NCBI GenBank assembly: GCA_910586565.1
Contig: CAJUIT010000004.1
Span: forward strand, 102,278-166,277
Direction of reading: 5' to 3'
Length of the DNA stretch: 64,000 bases
Source of the DNA: an uncultured Muribaculaceae bacterium
Lineage (GTDB): Bacteria; Bacteroidota; Bacteroidia; Bacteroidales; Muribaculaceae
The notes under the pieces are model-generated. The model ran no database searches. It saw only the letters and a list, made by a program, of their open reading frames with translations, and was not told where the DNA came from. The first letter of the stretch is position 1. Each line of letters opens with the position of its first letter. Made by a program: the position numbers and the translations under genes. Positions 18,775 through 27,141 of this stretch are shown piece after piece.

Positions 18775-19413
18775 TCACTCCGCTGCCGGGTAGCCTACGG
18801 GGTGGTTCAGCATCGGAATACAGTCGGCCGACAGATTGAGCAGCTTTCTGAGCCCCTCTTCATCCATCGACATTCGCGGAACGGTTGCCAACCCGGCGCC
18901 GGCACAGAACAAGGCGATATTCTGCGACACCAATGCCGCATCCATTGCACCCATCCGCTCGGCCACGGCCTTATCGGAGGAGCCAAACCGTGATGTATCC
19001 GACACTATCACAATGTTAACCGGTGCCAACGGGAAACCTTTCTGCTTGCCAGCCATGAGGTCGCGGTGGTCACCCGCGGCAATCAACACCAACGAATTAT
19101 CGGCCGGAGAGTAACTGTAGGCTCCGTCGGCCAACAGCACATACACATCTACGTCCTGACGGTTCATGGCTGATGCGGCTGTGTGACGCCCGTCGGCACG
19201 GTTGATGCCATAGGCACACCAAAGCAAATCTGACATATCGCGCTTTGACAGTTCACGCCCGTCAAATTTACGCTGCGATTGCCGCTGCTGAAAAGCCTGC
19301 ATAAGCGACATTTCACGGTTGAAATCGGGTGCATCGAGCTCCACCTTGTCGGCGGCGTTGAGGCCGGATACGAGCCCGAGGGCTGCAATTACGGCGACGA
19401 ATATCTTTTTCAT
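18775..19413 (-). CDS. Exported nitroreductase-family protein (SagB/ThcOx type)
   Basis: The protein has 212 residues, with a signal peptide (MKKIFVAVIAALGL, cleavage near NAA-DK) and a nitroreductase fold. QRQSQRKFDGRELS fits the FMN-phosphate-binding segment, LLWCAYGINR the next helix, and GAMDAALVSQNIALF the core helix typical of the SagB/ThcOx branch. It probably uses FMN and NAD(P)H for reduction or oxidation, but the substrate is unknown, and export of an NAD(P)H enzyme is odd. It starts 42 bases after the DedA gene. Confidence 0.87.
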   Translation of the reverse strand: MKKIFVAVIAALGLVSGLNAADKVELDAPDFNREMSLMQAFQQRQSQRKFDGRELSKRDMSDLLWCAYGINRADGRHTAASAMNRQDVDVYVLLADGAYSYSPADNSLVLIAAGDHRDLMAGKQKGFPLAPVNIVIVSDTSRFGSSDKAVAERMGAMDAALVSQNIALFCAGAGLATVPRMSMDEEGLRKLLNLSADCIPMLNHPVGYPAAE

Positions 19414-19455
19414 TATCTGTATGGTAAATTGTAAGTGGATTTAACAACGAGTGCT

Positions 19456-20166
19456 TCACTTTCTCTTTTTCAAAATCTGCCATGCAATGTAAATAAGGCA
19501 CAGAGCAAGCAGAATGAAGCCGGCTATAGTGAAATAGGAATTATACTTTTCAACATTCTCATAGAGGGTGTCGAGGGGCACATGTTTTCCCAACCAGAAA
19601 CCGAGCACGGCCAGCACAGCGTTCCACACCCCTGCCCCAAGAGCGGTGAAAACTACGAATTTTCCTATATTCATCCGCGCAAGTCCGGCCGGAATGGAGA
19701 TAAGTTGACGTACAGCCGGAATCAGACGACCGATAAATGTTGAGACCGCACCGTGCTCGTCGAAATATTTTTCAGCTTTCTCCACTTTGGCGCTGTCGAT
19801 GAGACATGCATGCCCGAGCTTGCTGTTAGCGAACGCATAGACAATCGGACGCCCGAGCCACACTGAAAGGCCATAGTTGATTAACGCACCGACAACTGCA
19901 CCGGCAGTGGCTACAAGCACAATCAGATATACATTCATGTCGGGGATGGTGAGCGCTTTGCCATTATAGATGAGGTTATGGCTGGTTTGAGCAGCCAAAA
20001 ATGCTGCGGGAGGAACCACAACTTCCGATGGGAACGGCAGAAACGAACTTTCTATAACCATGAACAGAAACACCAGCCAATAGCCGGCATTCTCAATGAA
20101 AAGGTCAAGAAGATATTGGGCGCTTGCATATTCGGTGATAGCTAAAGTTGCAAGTAAGTCGGTCAT
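19456..20166 (-). CDS. DedA-family membrane protein
   Basis: This 236-residue inner-membrane protein of the DedA/VTT family is linked in other bacteria to undecaprenyl-phosphate or lipid flipping and membrane homeostasis. It shows the acidic residue in the first re-entrant region (ESSFLPFPSE) and the family signature FIGRLIPAVRQLISIPAG, whose two Arg are essential in studied members. There are four to five membrane segments. A near-perfect promoter lies 49 bases upstream at 20215-20246. Confidence 0.92.
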   Translation of the reverse strand: MTDLLATLAITEYASAQYLLDLFIENAGYWLVFLFMVIESSFLPFPSEVVVPPAAFLAAQTSHNLIYNGKALTIPDMNVYLIVLVATAGAVVGALINYGLSVWLGRPIVYAFANSKLGHACLIDSAKVEKAEKYFDEHGAVSTFIGRLIPAVRQLISIPAGLARMNIGKFVVFTALGAGVWNAVLAVLGFWLGKHVPLDTLYENVEKYNSYFTIAGFILLALCLIYIAWQILKKRK

Positions 20167-20214
20167 AAAAACAAATCGCTGTAAATAATGCTAAATAATG
20201 TGTGAGATGTAATG

Positions 20215-20246
20215 CAAAAGTACACAATTTTATTCGTATAGGCAAT
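20215..20246 (-). promoter_or_regulatory. Bacteroidota-type promoter of the DedA gene
   Basis: On the minus strand ATTG (20246-20243), a 20-base spacer and TACTTTTG (20222-20215) match the -33/-7 consensus of the Bacteroidota primary sigma factor. Transcription would begin near 20208, leaving a leader of about 40 bases before the ATG at 20166. Confidence 0.7.
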
Positions 20247-20247
20247 T

Positions 20248-20907
20248 TCACACTGCCGGTGCGTCGTTCGAATCGACCGGTGCGTGAGGATTCTCCTCAA
20301 ACAGTCTCCTGTAAAAGGCTGCTTTCTTCTCAACCGGCAACGGATAGGCCCGCGATGTTGAGGGCATTCGCCAGATTCTCAACTGCCGGCCGAGCGGTTC
20401 ATAGAACGTATCGACAAACTCTCCGGTGCGGGGAGCCGTCGTTCCGGTCAGTTCTGCCATCACCGATGCCGCCTTTTCTCCCGTGGTGACTATCGTGTTG
20501 CACTCGGGCATGTCGCCAAGAAGTTTGTCAAGATTAACAGGCTCTACAATTTCAAGAAACTTATCGCTTGCGTTGTCGCGCAAACGGCGAACCTTGTAGC
20601 CCGTGTCGTTCATCGCAATCCTTTCCCTGCGCAACAACACCTTTATTTCATTCAAATCAAATTCTTTTTTATCATTATCGTAGAGAGCGAGCACATCACC
20701 GTAAAACAATAGCCCCATCACCCGCCAGAAATCATTGGTAGGATTTGGGTAATAGAAATTCATGCGCCAACGGTTGGGTTTTGGCGGAAAGGTTCCCATT
20801 ATGAGCATGCGGGCATGGTCGGGAATAAACGGAGCCCAGGGATGCCTCTCAACCGGCATTGATTCCACAGAGCTGTTATCGGTCTCGGCTACGGTTTTCT
20901 TTGTCAT
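20248..20907 (-). CDS. Uracil/hypoxanthine-DNA glycosylase superfamily protein
   Basis: The protein has 219 residues and is probably a base-excision enzyme of the UDG superfamily. LIMGTFPPKPNRW corresponds to motif 1 of the hypoxanthine-DNA/SMUG-like branch. NFYYPNPTNDFWRVM fits the conserved aromatic segment before the catalytic helix. TTGEKAA fits the substrate-binding strand, and MPSTSRAYPL fits the late motif (usually HPSP/MPSTS). The preferred damaged base cannot be deduced. It stands alone, leftward, and its last bases lie next to the DedA promoter. Confidence 0.82.
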   Translation of the reverse strand: MTKKTVAETDNSSVESMPVERHPWAPFIPDHARMLIMGTFPPKPNRWRMNFYYPNPTNDFWRVMGLLFYGDVLALYDNDKKEFDLNEIKVLLRRERIAMNDTGYKVRRLRDNASDKFLEIVEPVNLDKLLGDMPECNTIVTTGEKAASVMAELTGTTAPRTGEFVDTFYEPLGRQLRIWRMPSTSRAYPLPVEKKAAFYRRLFEENPHAPVDSNDAPAV

Positions 20908-21141
20908 TTTATAAATCGGGGTTAATGTCTGTTCTAAAGATTTCTATTGAAATGTTATCCTAATGACGCTACGGGCGTCATACTTGTTCAACCGCGGGGA
21001 GATAGAGGGTTTGTTGAAACTATGCATGGCATCTGCTGCCGTTTTTATGCTGCAAAACAGTTATGCACCATTAAACATTTTTAGTGTTTCGGTTGTCTTA
21101 GTTCTATAACGTTTTAACTCATCGTTTTTATTTTAACAGTT

Positions 21142-21840
21142 ATGAAAAAATATCTTGCCGAGTGTGTGGGAACCATGTTCCTCGTGCTCCTTGCCTGCGG
21201 TAGCGCAGTGCTTGCCGGTCCGCAAATCGGTGTTTTAGGTATCGGTCTCTGTTTCGGACTGGTTTTGTTATGCCTCGTCTATTGCATCGGCAATATCTCG
21301 GGATGTCACGTTAACCCTGCAGTCTCCTTTGCCATGTGGCTTAGCGGCCGCATGAAATTCGGAGAGTTCTGCGGTTATGTTGTGTCGCAGCTCATCGGTG
21401 CCGCCATCGGTGCCGGCTTCCTCTACTGGTTCGTCAATATGGCTCCCGGGTTCACGTTCGGAGGCATTACCGGCGATTGCAACCTTGCCACAAACGTGCT
21501 CCAGCCCGGAGCCAACAGCGGCATGGCGCTTGTTGTTGAATGCCTGTTCACATTCTTCTTTGTGCTTGTGGTTCTCGGCTCAACCGACGCACGCAAAGGT
21601 TTCGGCAAATTTGCCGGTCTGGCAATCGGTCTGGCCTTAGGCCTTGTCAACATCGTTGGTATTCCTGTTGACAACTGCTCGGTTAACCCCGCTCGTTCGT
21701 TCGGCCCCGCACTCTGGTGCCCGCAGGCATGGCCCGATTTCTGGATTATGGTGGTTGGCCCGCTCGTTGGTGCTCTCATCGCCGCCGTTTGCTGGATTGC
21801 CATCTCAGGCCACGCAAAGCACGATGCCATCGAAGCATAA
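21142..21840 (+). CDS. aqpZ: Aquaporin Z-type water channel
   Basis: This 232-residue protein has six membrane helices and the two half-helices of the MIP family, with both NPA boxes intact (CHVNPAVSF and CSVNPARSF). The AqpZ-like length, a His in the second half and a Cys before the second NPA favour a water channel over a glycerol facilitator. It sits in the inner membrane. It is a single-gene unit: a 234-base gap lies upstream and a strong bidirectional terminator lies downstream between it and efp. Confidence 0.93.
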   Translation: MKKYLAECVGTMFLVLLACGSAVLAGPQIGVLGIGLCFGLVLLCLVYCIGNISGCHVNPAVSFAMWLSGRMKFGEFCGYVVSQLIGAAIGAGFLYWFVNMAPGFTFGGITGDCNLATNVLQPGANSGMALVVECLFTFFFVLVVLGSTDARKGFGKFAGLAIGLALGLVNIVGIPVDNCSVNPARSFGPALWCPQAWPDFWIMVVGPLVGALIAAVCWIAISGHAKHDAIEA

Positions 21841-21865
21841 ACAATTCTTGATAATCATAAAAACA

Positions 21866-21896
21866 AAAAGCCCGCAATTGCGGGCTTTTGTTTTTT
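21866..21896. terminator. Bidirectional terminator between aqpZ and efp
   Basis: A perfect palindrome with arms AAAAGCCCGCAA (21866-21877) and TTGCGGGCTTTT (21878-21889) is flanked by A on the left and a T run on the right. It can therefore end both the rightward aqpZ and the leftward efp transcripts. Confidence 0.9.
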
Positions 21897-21914
21897 CACA
21901 TCATTGATGCATGA

Positions 21915-22478
21915 TTATTTCACACGTTCAAGATAGTTGCCGTTGCGGGTGTCGACACGCACCTTGTCGCCGATGTTGCAGAAAAGGGGCACACGGATTT
22001 CGGCACCTGTTTCAACAGTTGCAGGCTTGAGGGTGTTGGTTGCGGTGTCACCTTTGATGCCGGGCTCGGTGTAGGTGATTTCAAGCACAACGTTTGCGGG
22101 AAGTTCGCAGGTGAGAATTGTGTCGGATGCAGCGTGAACCATAGCCTCTACGATATCGCCCTCTTTCAGGAACTGAACACCTTCGATGCTTTCGCCGGGA
22201 AGGGCAATCTGCTCGAAAGTTTCGGTGTGCATGAAGTTATAGCCCATGTCATCCTTGTAGAGATACTGATAAGGACGACGTTCGATGCGAACTTCATTAA
22301 CCTTTACACCCGAGTTCCAGGTTTTGTCGAGGATGCGGCCTGTTTTAACATTGCGGAGTTTTGTGCGCACGAAAGCCGGACCTTTGCCGGGTTTTACATG
22401 AAGAAACTCAACAATGAAGAAGTAGTTGCCGTCGATATCGAGGCACATGCCGTTTTTAAAATCAGCTGTAGTTGCCAT
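21915..22478 (-). CDS. efp: Translation elongation factor P
   Basis: EF-P rescues ribosomes stalled on proline runs by binding between the P and E sites. The protein has 187 residues in three domains as usual. The tip loop of domain I reads VKPGKGPAF with Lys32 at the position that is post-translationally modified in many bacteria. The C-terminal signature (NIGDKVRVDTRNGNYLERV) is intact. I see no epmA or epmB in the window, so whether Lys32 is modified is open. A good promoter lies 124 bases upstream, leaving a leader of about 120 bases. Confidence 0.97.
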   Translation of the reverse strand: MATTADFKNGMCLDIDGNYFFIVEFLHVKPGKGPAFVRTKLRNVKTGRILDKTWNSGVKVNEVRIERRPYQYLYKDDMGYNFMHTETFEQIALPGESIEGVQFLKEGDIVEAMVHAASDTILTCELPANVVLEITYTEPGIKGDTATNTLKPATVETGAEIRVPLFCNIGDKVRVDTRNGNYLERVK

Positions 22479-22601
22479 AAAAATATTTTATCGTTATAGA
22501 ATTTGTTACGTTTTCTTGCGGTTGCCGCTTTTTCAAAGCGCCACATAATCAAATTTGGAGCGCACGCTGTCGTCGGCGCACGTTTTCCAAATTAACCGCT
22601 G

Positions 22602-22632
22602 CAAAATTAGCTATTTTCCCCCGAAGTTCAAA
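22602..22632 (-). promoter_or_regulatory. Bacteroidota-type promoter of efp
   Basis: On the minus strand TTTG (22632-22629), a 19-base spacer and TAATTTTG (22609-22602) match the -33/-7 consensus exactly. Confidence 0.75.
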
Positions 22633-22735
22633 AATGTAGTTTCAAAATCTTCATCCCCGCTTATCCGCAAAGGCCTAAAGCAGTTTGCTCTGCAAAAGTG
22701 CATTGGCCTGTATCATCTGATTCGGGTATAAAAGA

Positions 22736-22766
22736 AAGCTCCGGCATCTGGCAGATACCGGAGCTT
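22736..22766 (-). terminator. Terminator of the TPR gene 22789-24003
   Basis: Arms of 15 bases (AAGCTCCGGCATCTG and CAGATACCGGAGCTT) pair with one G-U type mismatch. Read leftward, the hairpin is followed by TTTCTTTTA, a typical intrinsic terminator. It lies 23 bases past the gene's stop. Confidence 0.85.
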
Positions 22767-22788
22767 CTGTTAGTTGGTTGGATTTGCA

Positions 22789-24003
22789 TTACATGGCTTC
22801 AACGCGCTTGAGGTTTTCCTCGTCGTTGAGGCTGTAGTAGATGCTGCGGAGCACCTGGCGGGCATCGCTCATGGTGTCGTCAATCTGGTAAGCCTTTTCA
22901 AGATAACCGGCAGCTTCTTTCAGCAGGGGGTCAACCTTGGTGTTGCGGAATTCCTGATACTGGGCGTTGTTGAGGCCGCCACCTTCGTTCTGGTCGAGAT
23001 CGCAAGCTTTCTGATAGAGCTTGTAGCCATACTGCATGAGTGCGTTGGCATTATTCTCATCAAGCGAAAGCGCTTTCTTGAACTGTTCCATAGCTGCATC
23101 GGAGTTACCTTCGCTGTCGCAAATCACACCTTTCACAAAGTAAAGCTGAGGATTGTTGGGATCGTCGGCAATGTAACGGTCGATGAGCGCATCGGCTTTG
23201 GCATATTCCTTTTTGTCGATGAGGTTGTTAATCATGTAGCCGATGTAGCGGCTGTCTTCCTTGCCATAGAGAGCATAAGCCTGCTCGGCGATGTCAGACA
23301 TTGCCTGCATATCCTGAAGCTGCGAAGCAGCTGCGATACCGTAGTCGAAAGCGTTCTTTTTGGTGTAACCTTTGGCAATGGCATCACGGAAATTCTGCAA
23401 AGCACCTGCGTTGTTCTGTGCAAGCGAGTTGCCGATACCCATGTTATACATCACCTCGGCAACGAGTGTGTCGGCGGGAGCTTTCATGCCACCTTTGGCC
23501 AGAACGGGATCATTGGGAAGAGAGATATAGAGATCCCAGGCTTTCACTGCGCCGGCATAATCCTCGGCTTCCCAAAGGTAGAGCGCGGCATTATTGAAGT
23601 CGTTGTGGTGAGAAACGATAGCTTTAACGATATCTTTGGAGTATTTGGTTTTAACCTTACCCTTTTCATCAACGATTGTGTCGAGGGGAAGTGCTTTTGA
23701 AAAATACTCGTAGCCTTCGATAATCGAATTGCCGAGCTGATTTTTCTTCACGTCCTTACCCATCTGGGCAAACACACTCTGCTGGTCGTAGAAATTGAAC
23801 GCACCTTTGCCGGCTACAAACCATGTGTAGGCATCGTCCTTAGTTTCTGCGTCGGTGAAAGCAGGTGCGAGTTTCTTTACTTCCTCGGGATAGGCACCTG
23901 CATTAGCTTTCATGTTGCGTTCCACCTCTTTAACGAGCTGTTTCTGAGCCACAGCAGCGCCTGCGGTGAGAAGGCAAAGACCTAAGATGCTGATTTTTTT
24001 CAT
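22789..24003 (-). CDS. Exported tetratricopeptide-repeat protein
   Basis: The protein has 404 residues, with a signal peptide (ILGLCLLTAGAAVAQ) and then a helical TPR region. The clearest repeats are in the last 200 residues (PQLYFVKGVICDSEGNSDAA; ANALMQYGYKLYQKACDLDQ). It is probably periplasmic, with unknown partners. It follows gyrA on the same strand with a 46-base gap, so it may be read from the gyrA transcript, and it ends at a strong terminator. Confidence 0.85.
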   Translation of the reverse strand: MKKISILGLCLLTAGAAVAQKQLVKEVERNMKANAGAYPEEVKKLAPAFTDAETKDDAYTWFVAGKGAFNFYDQQSVFAQMGKDVKKNQLGNSIIEGYEYFSKALPLDTIVDEKGKVKTKYSKDIVKAIVSHHNDFNNAALYLWEAEDYAGAVKAWDLYISLPNDPVLAKGGMKAPADTLVAEVMYNMGIGNSLAQNNAGALQNFRDAIAKGYTKKNAFDYGIAAASQLQDMQAMSDIAEQAYALYGKEDSRYIGYMINNLIDKKEYAKADALIDRYIADDPNNPQLYFVKGVICDSEGNSDAAMEQFKKALSLDENNANALMQYGYKLYQKACDLDQNEGGGLNNAQYQEFRNTKVDPLLKEAAGYLEKAYQIDDTMSDARQVLRSIYYSLNDEENLKRVEAM

Positions 24004-24049
24004 AATTTTCAGTTCTTATGTTAATAGAATAAGTGAATCGTTTTTATTT

Positions 24050-26644
24050 TTAATTTTCCGAATCGGAATCGGCGTCGTTCATTTCAGTTGCCTCGGAGTC
24101 GTCGGCGACATCATCGTCGGCTTCATCCTCGATGGTGTTGTCGACCGGTTCAGCGGGGAGTTCCTCGGGATTCTCCACTGTTTCCACAGCTTCCTCTTCG
24201 GGGTCGGTTGCCACGCAGCACACCGATGCTATTTCATCGCCGCGCTTATCGAGATTGATAATGCGCACACCCTGGGTTGCACGTCCCATCACTCTGATGT
24301 CGGCCACACGCACACGCAGTGTGATGCCCGAGCGGTTGATGATAACCAAATCGCAGTCGTCATCGACGCTCTTCATAGCCACTACTGCGCCGGTTTTCTC
24401 GGTGATGTTCATGGTTTTCACACCTTTACCGCCACGGTTGGTTATGCGGTATTCATCGAGCAGCGAGCGCTTGCCGAAGCCGTTCTCCGAAATAACCATC
24501 ACATTCTTCGCATCATCGGGATGCATGCATATCATGCCCACAACCGCGTCGGCCTCGTCGTCAAGACGCATGCCGCGAACACCGGTTGAAACACGTCCCA
24601 TCTGACGAACTGTCGATTCGTTGAAACGGATGGCACGGCCGTTGCGGTTGGCCATGAGGATTTCGGCATTACCGTCGGTAAGTTCAACGCCGATAACCTG
24701 GTCGCCCTCACGGATAATAATCGCTTTCTTACCCTTTATGTTCACGCGGGCATATTCGGCAAGCGAAGTTTTCTTTATTATGCCCTGACGGGTTGCGAAC
24801 ACGAGGTTATGGTTGGCCGTGAATTCTGTATCCTCAAGATTTTTGCAACGGATAAATGCGTTGACCGAATCGCCCTGTTCGATGTTGAGCAGATTCTGGA
24901 TGGCACGCCCCTTGGTGTTCTTCGCACCTTCGGGAATTTCATAGACTTTCATCTTGTAGACCATGCCGCGCTGTGTGAAGAACAGAATGTTGCTGTGCAT
25001 CGATGCGGGATAGATGTATTCGATGAAGTCCTCCTCGCGGGTGTTGCTGCCGCGCGAGCCAACACCGCCACGGTTCTGCGCACGGAATTCCGACAGAGGT
25101 GTGCGTTTGATATATCCCATGTGGGAGATGGTGATGATCATTTCGTCGTCGGCATAGAAATCCTCGGCGTTGAAATCGCCTGCGGTGTAATCAATGTCGG
25201 TGCGGCGTGCGGCGCCGTAGGCGTCGCGCACCTCGATAAGTTCCTGCTTCATCAGCTCGCGGCGCACGTGGTCGTTGTTGAGAATCTCCTCGAGATGTGC
25301 GATGAGCTTCAACACCTCCTCATAGTTTGCGTGGAGCTTGCTCTGTTCCAGTCCGGTGAGCTGATAGAGACGCATGTTGACGATTGCCTGCGCCTGCACT
25401 TCGGAGAGCTCGAAACGCTCCATGAGGGTGTTGCGGGCAGCCTCGGTCGAGTCGGCATGGCGGATGATGGCGATAACCTCATCAATATGGTCGGATGCGA
25501 TGATAAGACCTTCGAGAATGTGGGCGCGTTCCTGAGCTTTGCCAAGCTCGAATTTGGTGCGTCGCACAACCACTTCATGACGGTGCTCGACGAATGCCGA
25601 GATAATCTCCTTGAGATTAAGCAGTTTGGGACGGCCATTGACCAACGCCACGTTGTTGACGCTGAACGCCGACTGCATGGGGGTCATTTTGTAGAGCTTG
25701 TTGAGCACCACATTGGCGTTGGCATCCTGGCGGAGCTTGATGACGATGCGCATACCCTTGTAATCGCTCTCGTCGTTGAGGTCGGCAATCCCTTCGAGTT
25801 TCTTTTCATTCACCAAATCGGCGATGTAGCGGATGAGCTCGGCTTTGTTGACGCCGTAGGGAATTTCGTTTACGATGATTACCTCGTGGTCCTTCTCCTG
25901 CTCGATGGTCGCTTTGGCGCGGATAACGATGCGGCCGCGGCCGGTTTCGTAGGCTTCCTTCACGCCGTTGTAGCCATAGATGGTGCCACCGGTGGGGAAG
26001 TCGGGCGCGGGAATGTGCTTGATAAGCTCATCGATGGTAATCTCGGGATTATCAATGTAGGCCACGCAGGCGTTGATTGACTCGGCAAGGTTGTGGGTGG
26101 GCATGTTGGTTGCCATACCGACAGCGATACCCGACGAACCGTTAACCAACAGGTTGGGGATGCGGGTGGGGAGCACCGTGGGTTCTTTGGCCGAGTTGTC
26201 GTAGTTGGGTTGGAAATCAACGGTGTCGGAATCGATGTCGCGGAGCATCTCCTCACCGATTTTCTGCAGGCGCACCTCGGTGTAACGCATCGCCGCAGGG
26301 CCGTCGCCGTCGATTGAACCGAAGTTACCCTGACCGTCGACAAGTTTCTCGCGCATCGCCCACCATTGAGCCATACGCACGATTGTACCATATATTGATG
26401 AGTCGCCGTGTGGGTGATACTTACCCATTACCTCACCAACGGCTTTTGCCGCTTTCTTGTAGGGTTTGTCGGCGGTGTTGCCCATTTCATTCATACCGAA
26501 CAACACGCGGCGGTGAACCGGTTTCAGGCCGTCGCGCACATCGGGGAGGGCTCGCGACACTATCACCGACATAGAATAGTCGATGTAGGCCGACTTCATC
26601 TCATTCTCGATATTGATCTTTATAATGCGATCTTCTTCCAGCAT
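24050..26644 (-). CDS. gyrA: DNA gyrase subunit A
   Basis: GyrA breaks and rejoins DNA to introduce negative supercoils. The protein has 864 residues. Catalytic Tyr121 lies in AMRYTEVRL. The quinolone region reads HPHGDSSIYG, with Ser at the residue that matters in Bacteroides (Ser82) and Gly where E. coli has Asp87. The GyrA box in the C-terminal wrapping domain is QNRGGVG, a departure from the Q(R/K)RGG(R/K)G consensus. The last 45 or so residues form a very acidic tail. The ATG at 26644 fits the family start (MLEEDRI). A TATCTTTG box on the minus strand at 26768-26761 may be its promoter. Confidence 0.96.
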   Translation of the reverse strand: MLEEDRIIKINIENEMKSAYIDYSMSVIVSRALPDVRDGLKPVHRRVLFGMNEMGNTADKPYKKAAKAVGEVMGKYHPHGDSSIYGTIVRMAQWWAMREKLVDGQGNFGSIDGDGPAAMRYTEVRLQKIGEEMLRDIDSDTVDFQPNYDNSAKEPTVLPTRIPNLLVNGSSGIAVGMATNMPTHNLAESINACVAYIDNPEITIDELIKHIPAPDFPTGGTIYGYNGVKEAYETGRGRIVIRAKATIEQEKDHEVIIVNEIPYGVNKAELIRYIADLVNEKKLEGIADLNDESDYKGMRIVIKLRQDANANVVLNKLYKMTPMQSAFSVNNVALVNGRPKLLNLKEIISAFVEHRHEVVVRRTKFELGKAQERAHILEGLIIASDHIDEVIAIIRHADSTEAARNTLMERFELSEVQAQAIVNMRLYQLTGLEQSKLHANYEEVLKLIAHLEEILNNDHVRRELMKQELIEVRDAYGAARRTDIDYTAGDFNAEDFYADDEMIITISHMGYIKRTPLSEFRAQNRGGVGSRGSNTREEDFIEYIYPASMHSNILFFTQRGMVYKMKVYEIPEGAKNTKGRAIQNLLNIEQGDSVNAFIRCKNLEDTEFTANHNLVFATRQGIIKKTSLAEYARVNIKGKKAIIIREGDQVIGVELTDGNAEILMANRNGRAIRFNESTVRQMGRVSTGVRGMRLDDEADAVVGMICMHPDDAKNVMVISENGFGKRSLLDEYRITNRGGKGVKTMNITEKTGAVVAMKSVDDDCDLVIINRSGITLRVRVADIRVMGRATQGVRIINLDKRGDEIASVCCVATDPEEEAVETVENPEELPAEPVDNTIEDEADDDVADDSEATEMNDADSDSEN

Positions 26645-27141
26645 GTGATTATCTGTCTTTGTTTTGATTGTTTCGTTGGTTGTGATTTTCCTTGCGGAAG
26701 CTGCGCCGGCGGTTGCCGAGCCGCGGCAGGCAGCTGTTGCGAACGGAAAATTTTATCATACAAAGATACGCAAAAATAACGAATTTGCCCGTTTTTTTGC
26801 CCGCTATTATTGTTTTAAAGATTTTTAAGCCTTTACATTTTCGGGCCGCATACGTTTGGCACGTGTTTTGCCGTTATATATTGAACCTGAATTTCAACGG
26901 ATTTGGCAACCTCACCAAACGGGACTGACTGCCGGAAATCATTCAATCAGCATCATTCTCTATGTGAAATGAAAAATTTTATCTAATTTCACGTTTAACA
27001 AAGAATTTTTGCCGTTTGGAATGTTATTATTAAATAACGGCTAAAATAGGTTAAGCCGATTTTCTCCACTCTCCCGTCACCGCTCTCTCCGTGGCTACAT
27101 TCACTCAGGTTTCTAAAAGGTAAAACGAAGAAAGGTTCAGC
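26645..27141. other. Divergent regulatory region between gyrA and clpC
   Basis: About 500 bases without a gene. The left side carries the gyrA promoter box (26761-26768, minus strand). In the middle is a sigma-54-like promoter pointing to clpC (26856-26872). The 260 bases before clpC form an AT-rich leader with two possible hairpins, GTGAAAT...ATTTCAC (about 26963-26993) and GCCGTT...AACGGC (about 27010-27042). No open frame of note is present. Confidence 0.65.
26856..26872 (+). promoter_or_regulatory. Sigma-54-like promoter upstream of clpC
   Basis: TTGGCACG (26856-26863), four bases, then TTGC (26868-26871) match the -24/-12 sigma-54 consensus with the diagnostic GG-N10-GC spacing (GG at 26858-26859, GC at 26870-26871). 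Transcription would start near 26882, giving a 260-base leader before clpC. No enhancer-binding activator gene is in the window. Confidence 0.55.

Larger units (their letters stand above)
22479..22788. other. Intergenic region between the TPR gene and efp
   Basis: About 310 bases, holding the efp leader (22479-22595), the efp promoter (22602-22632), an unremarkable stretch (22633-22730) and the terminator of the leftward TPR gene (22736-22766). I see no other gene. Confidence 0.7.

Noticed and set aside
24809..26080. Rightward frame of 423 codons opposite gyrA
   Set aside because: gyrA is certain on the other strand; open frames arise from its codon bias.
24050..26644. Gly at the residue equivalent to E. 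coli GyrA Asp87, as a quinolone-resistance mutation
   Set aside because: As far as I recall this position is not Asp in Bacteroides either, and the key Ser82 is retained, so resistance cannot be claimed.
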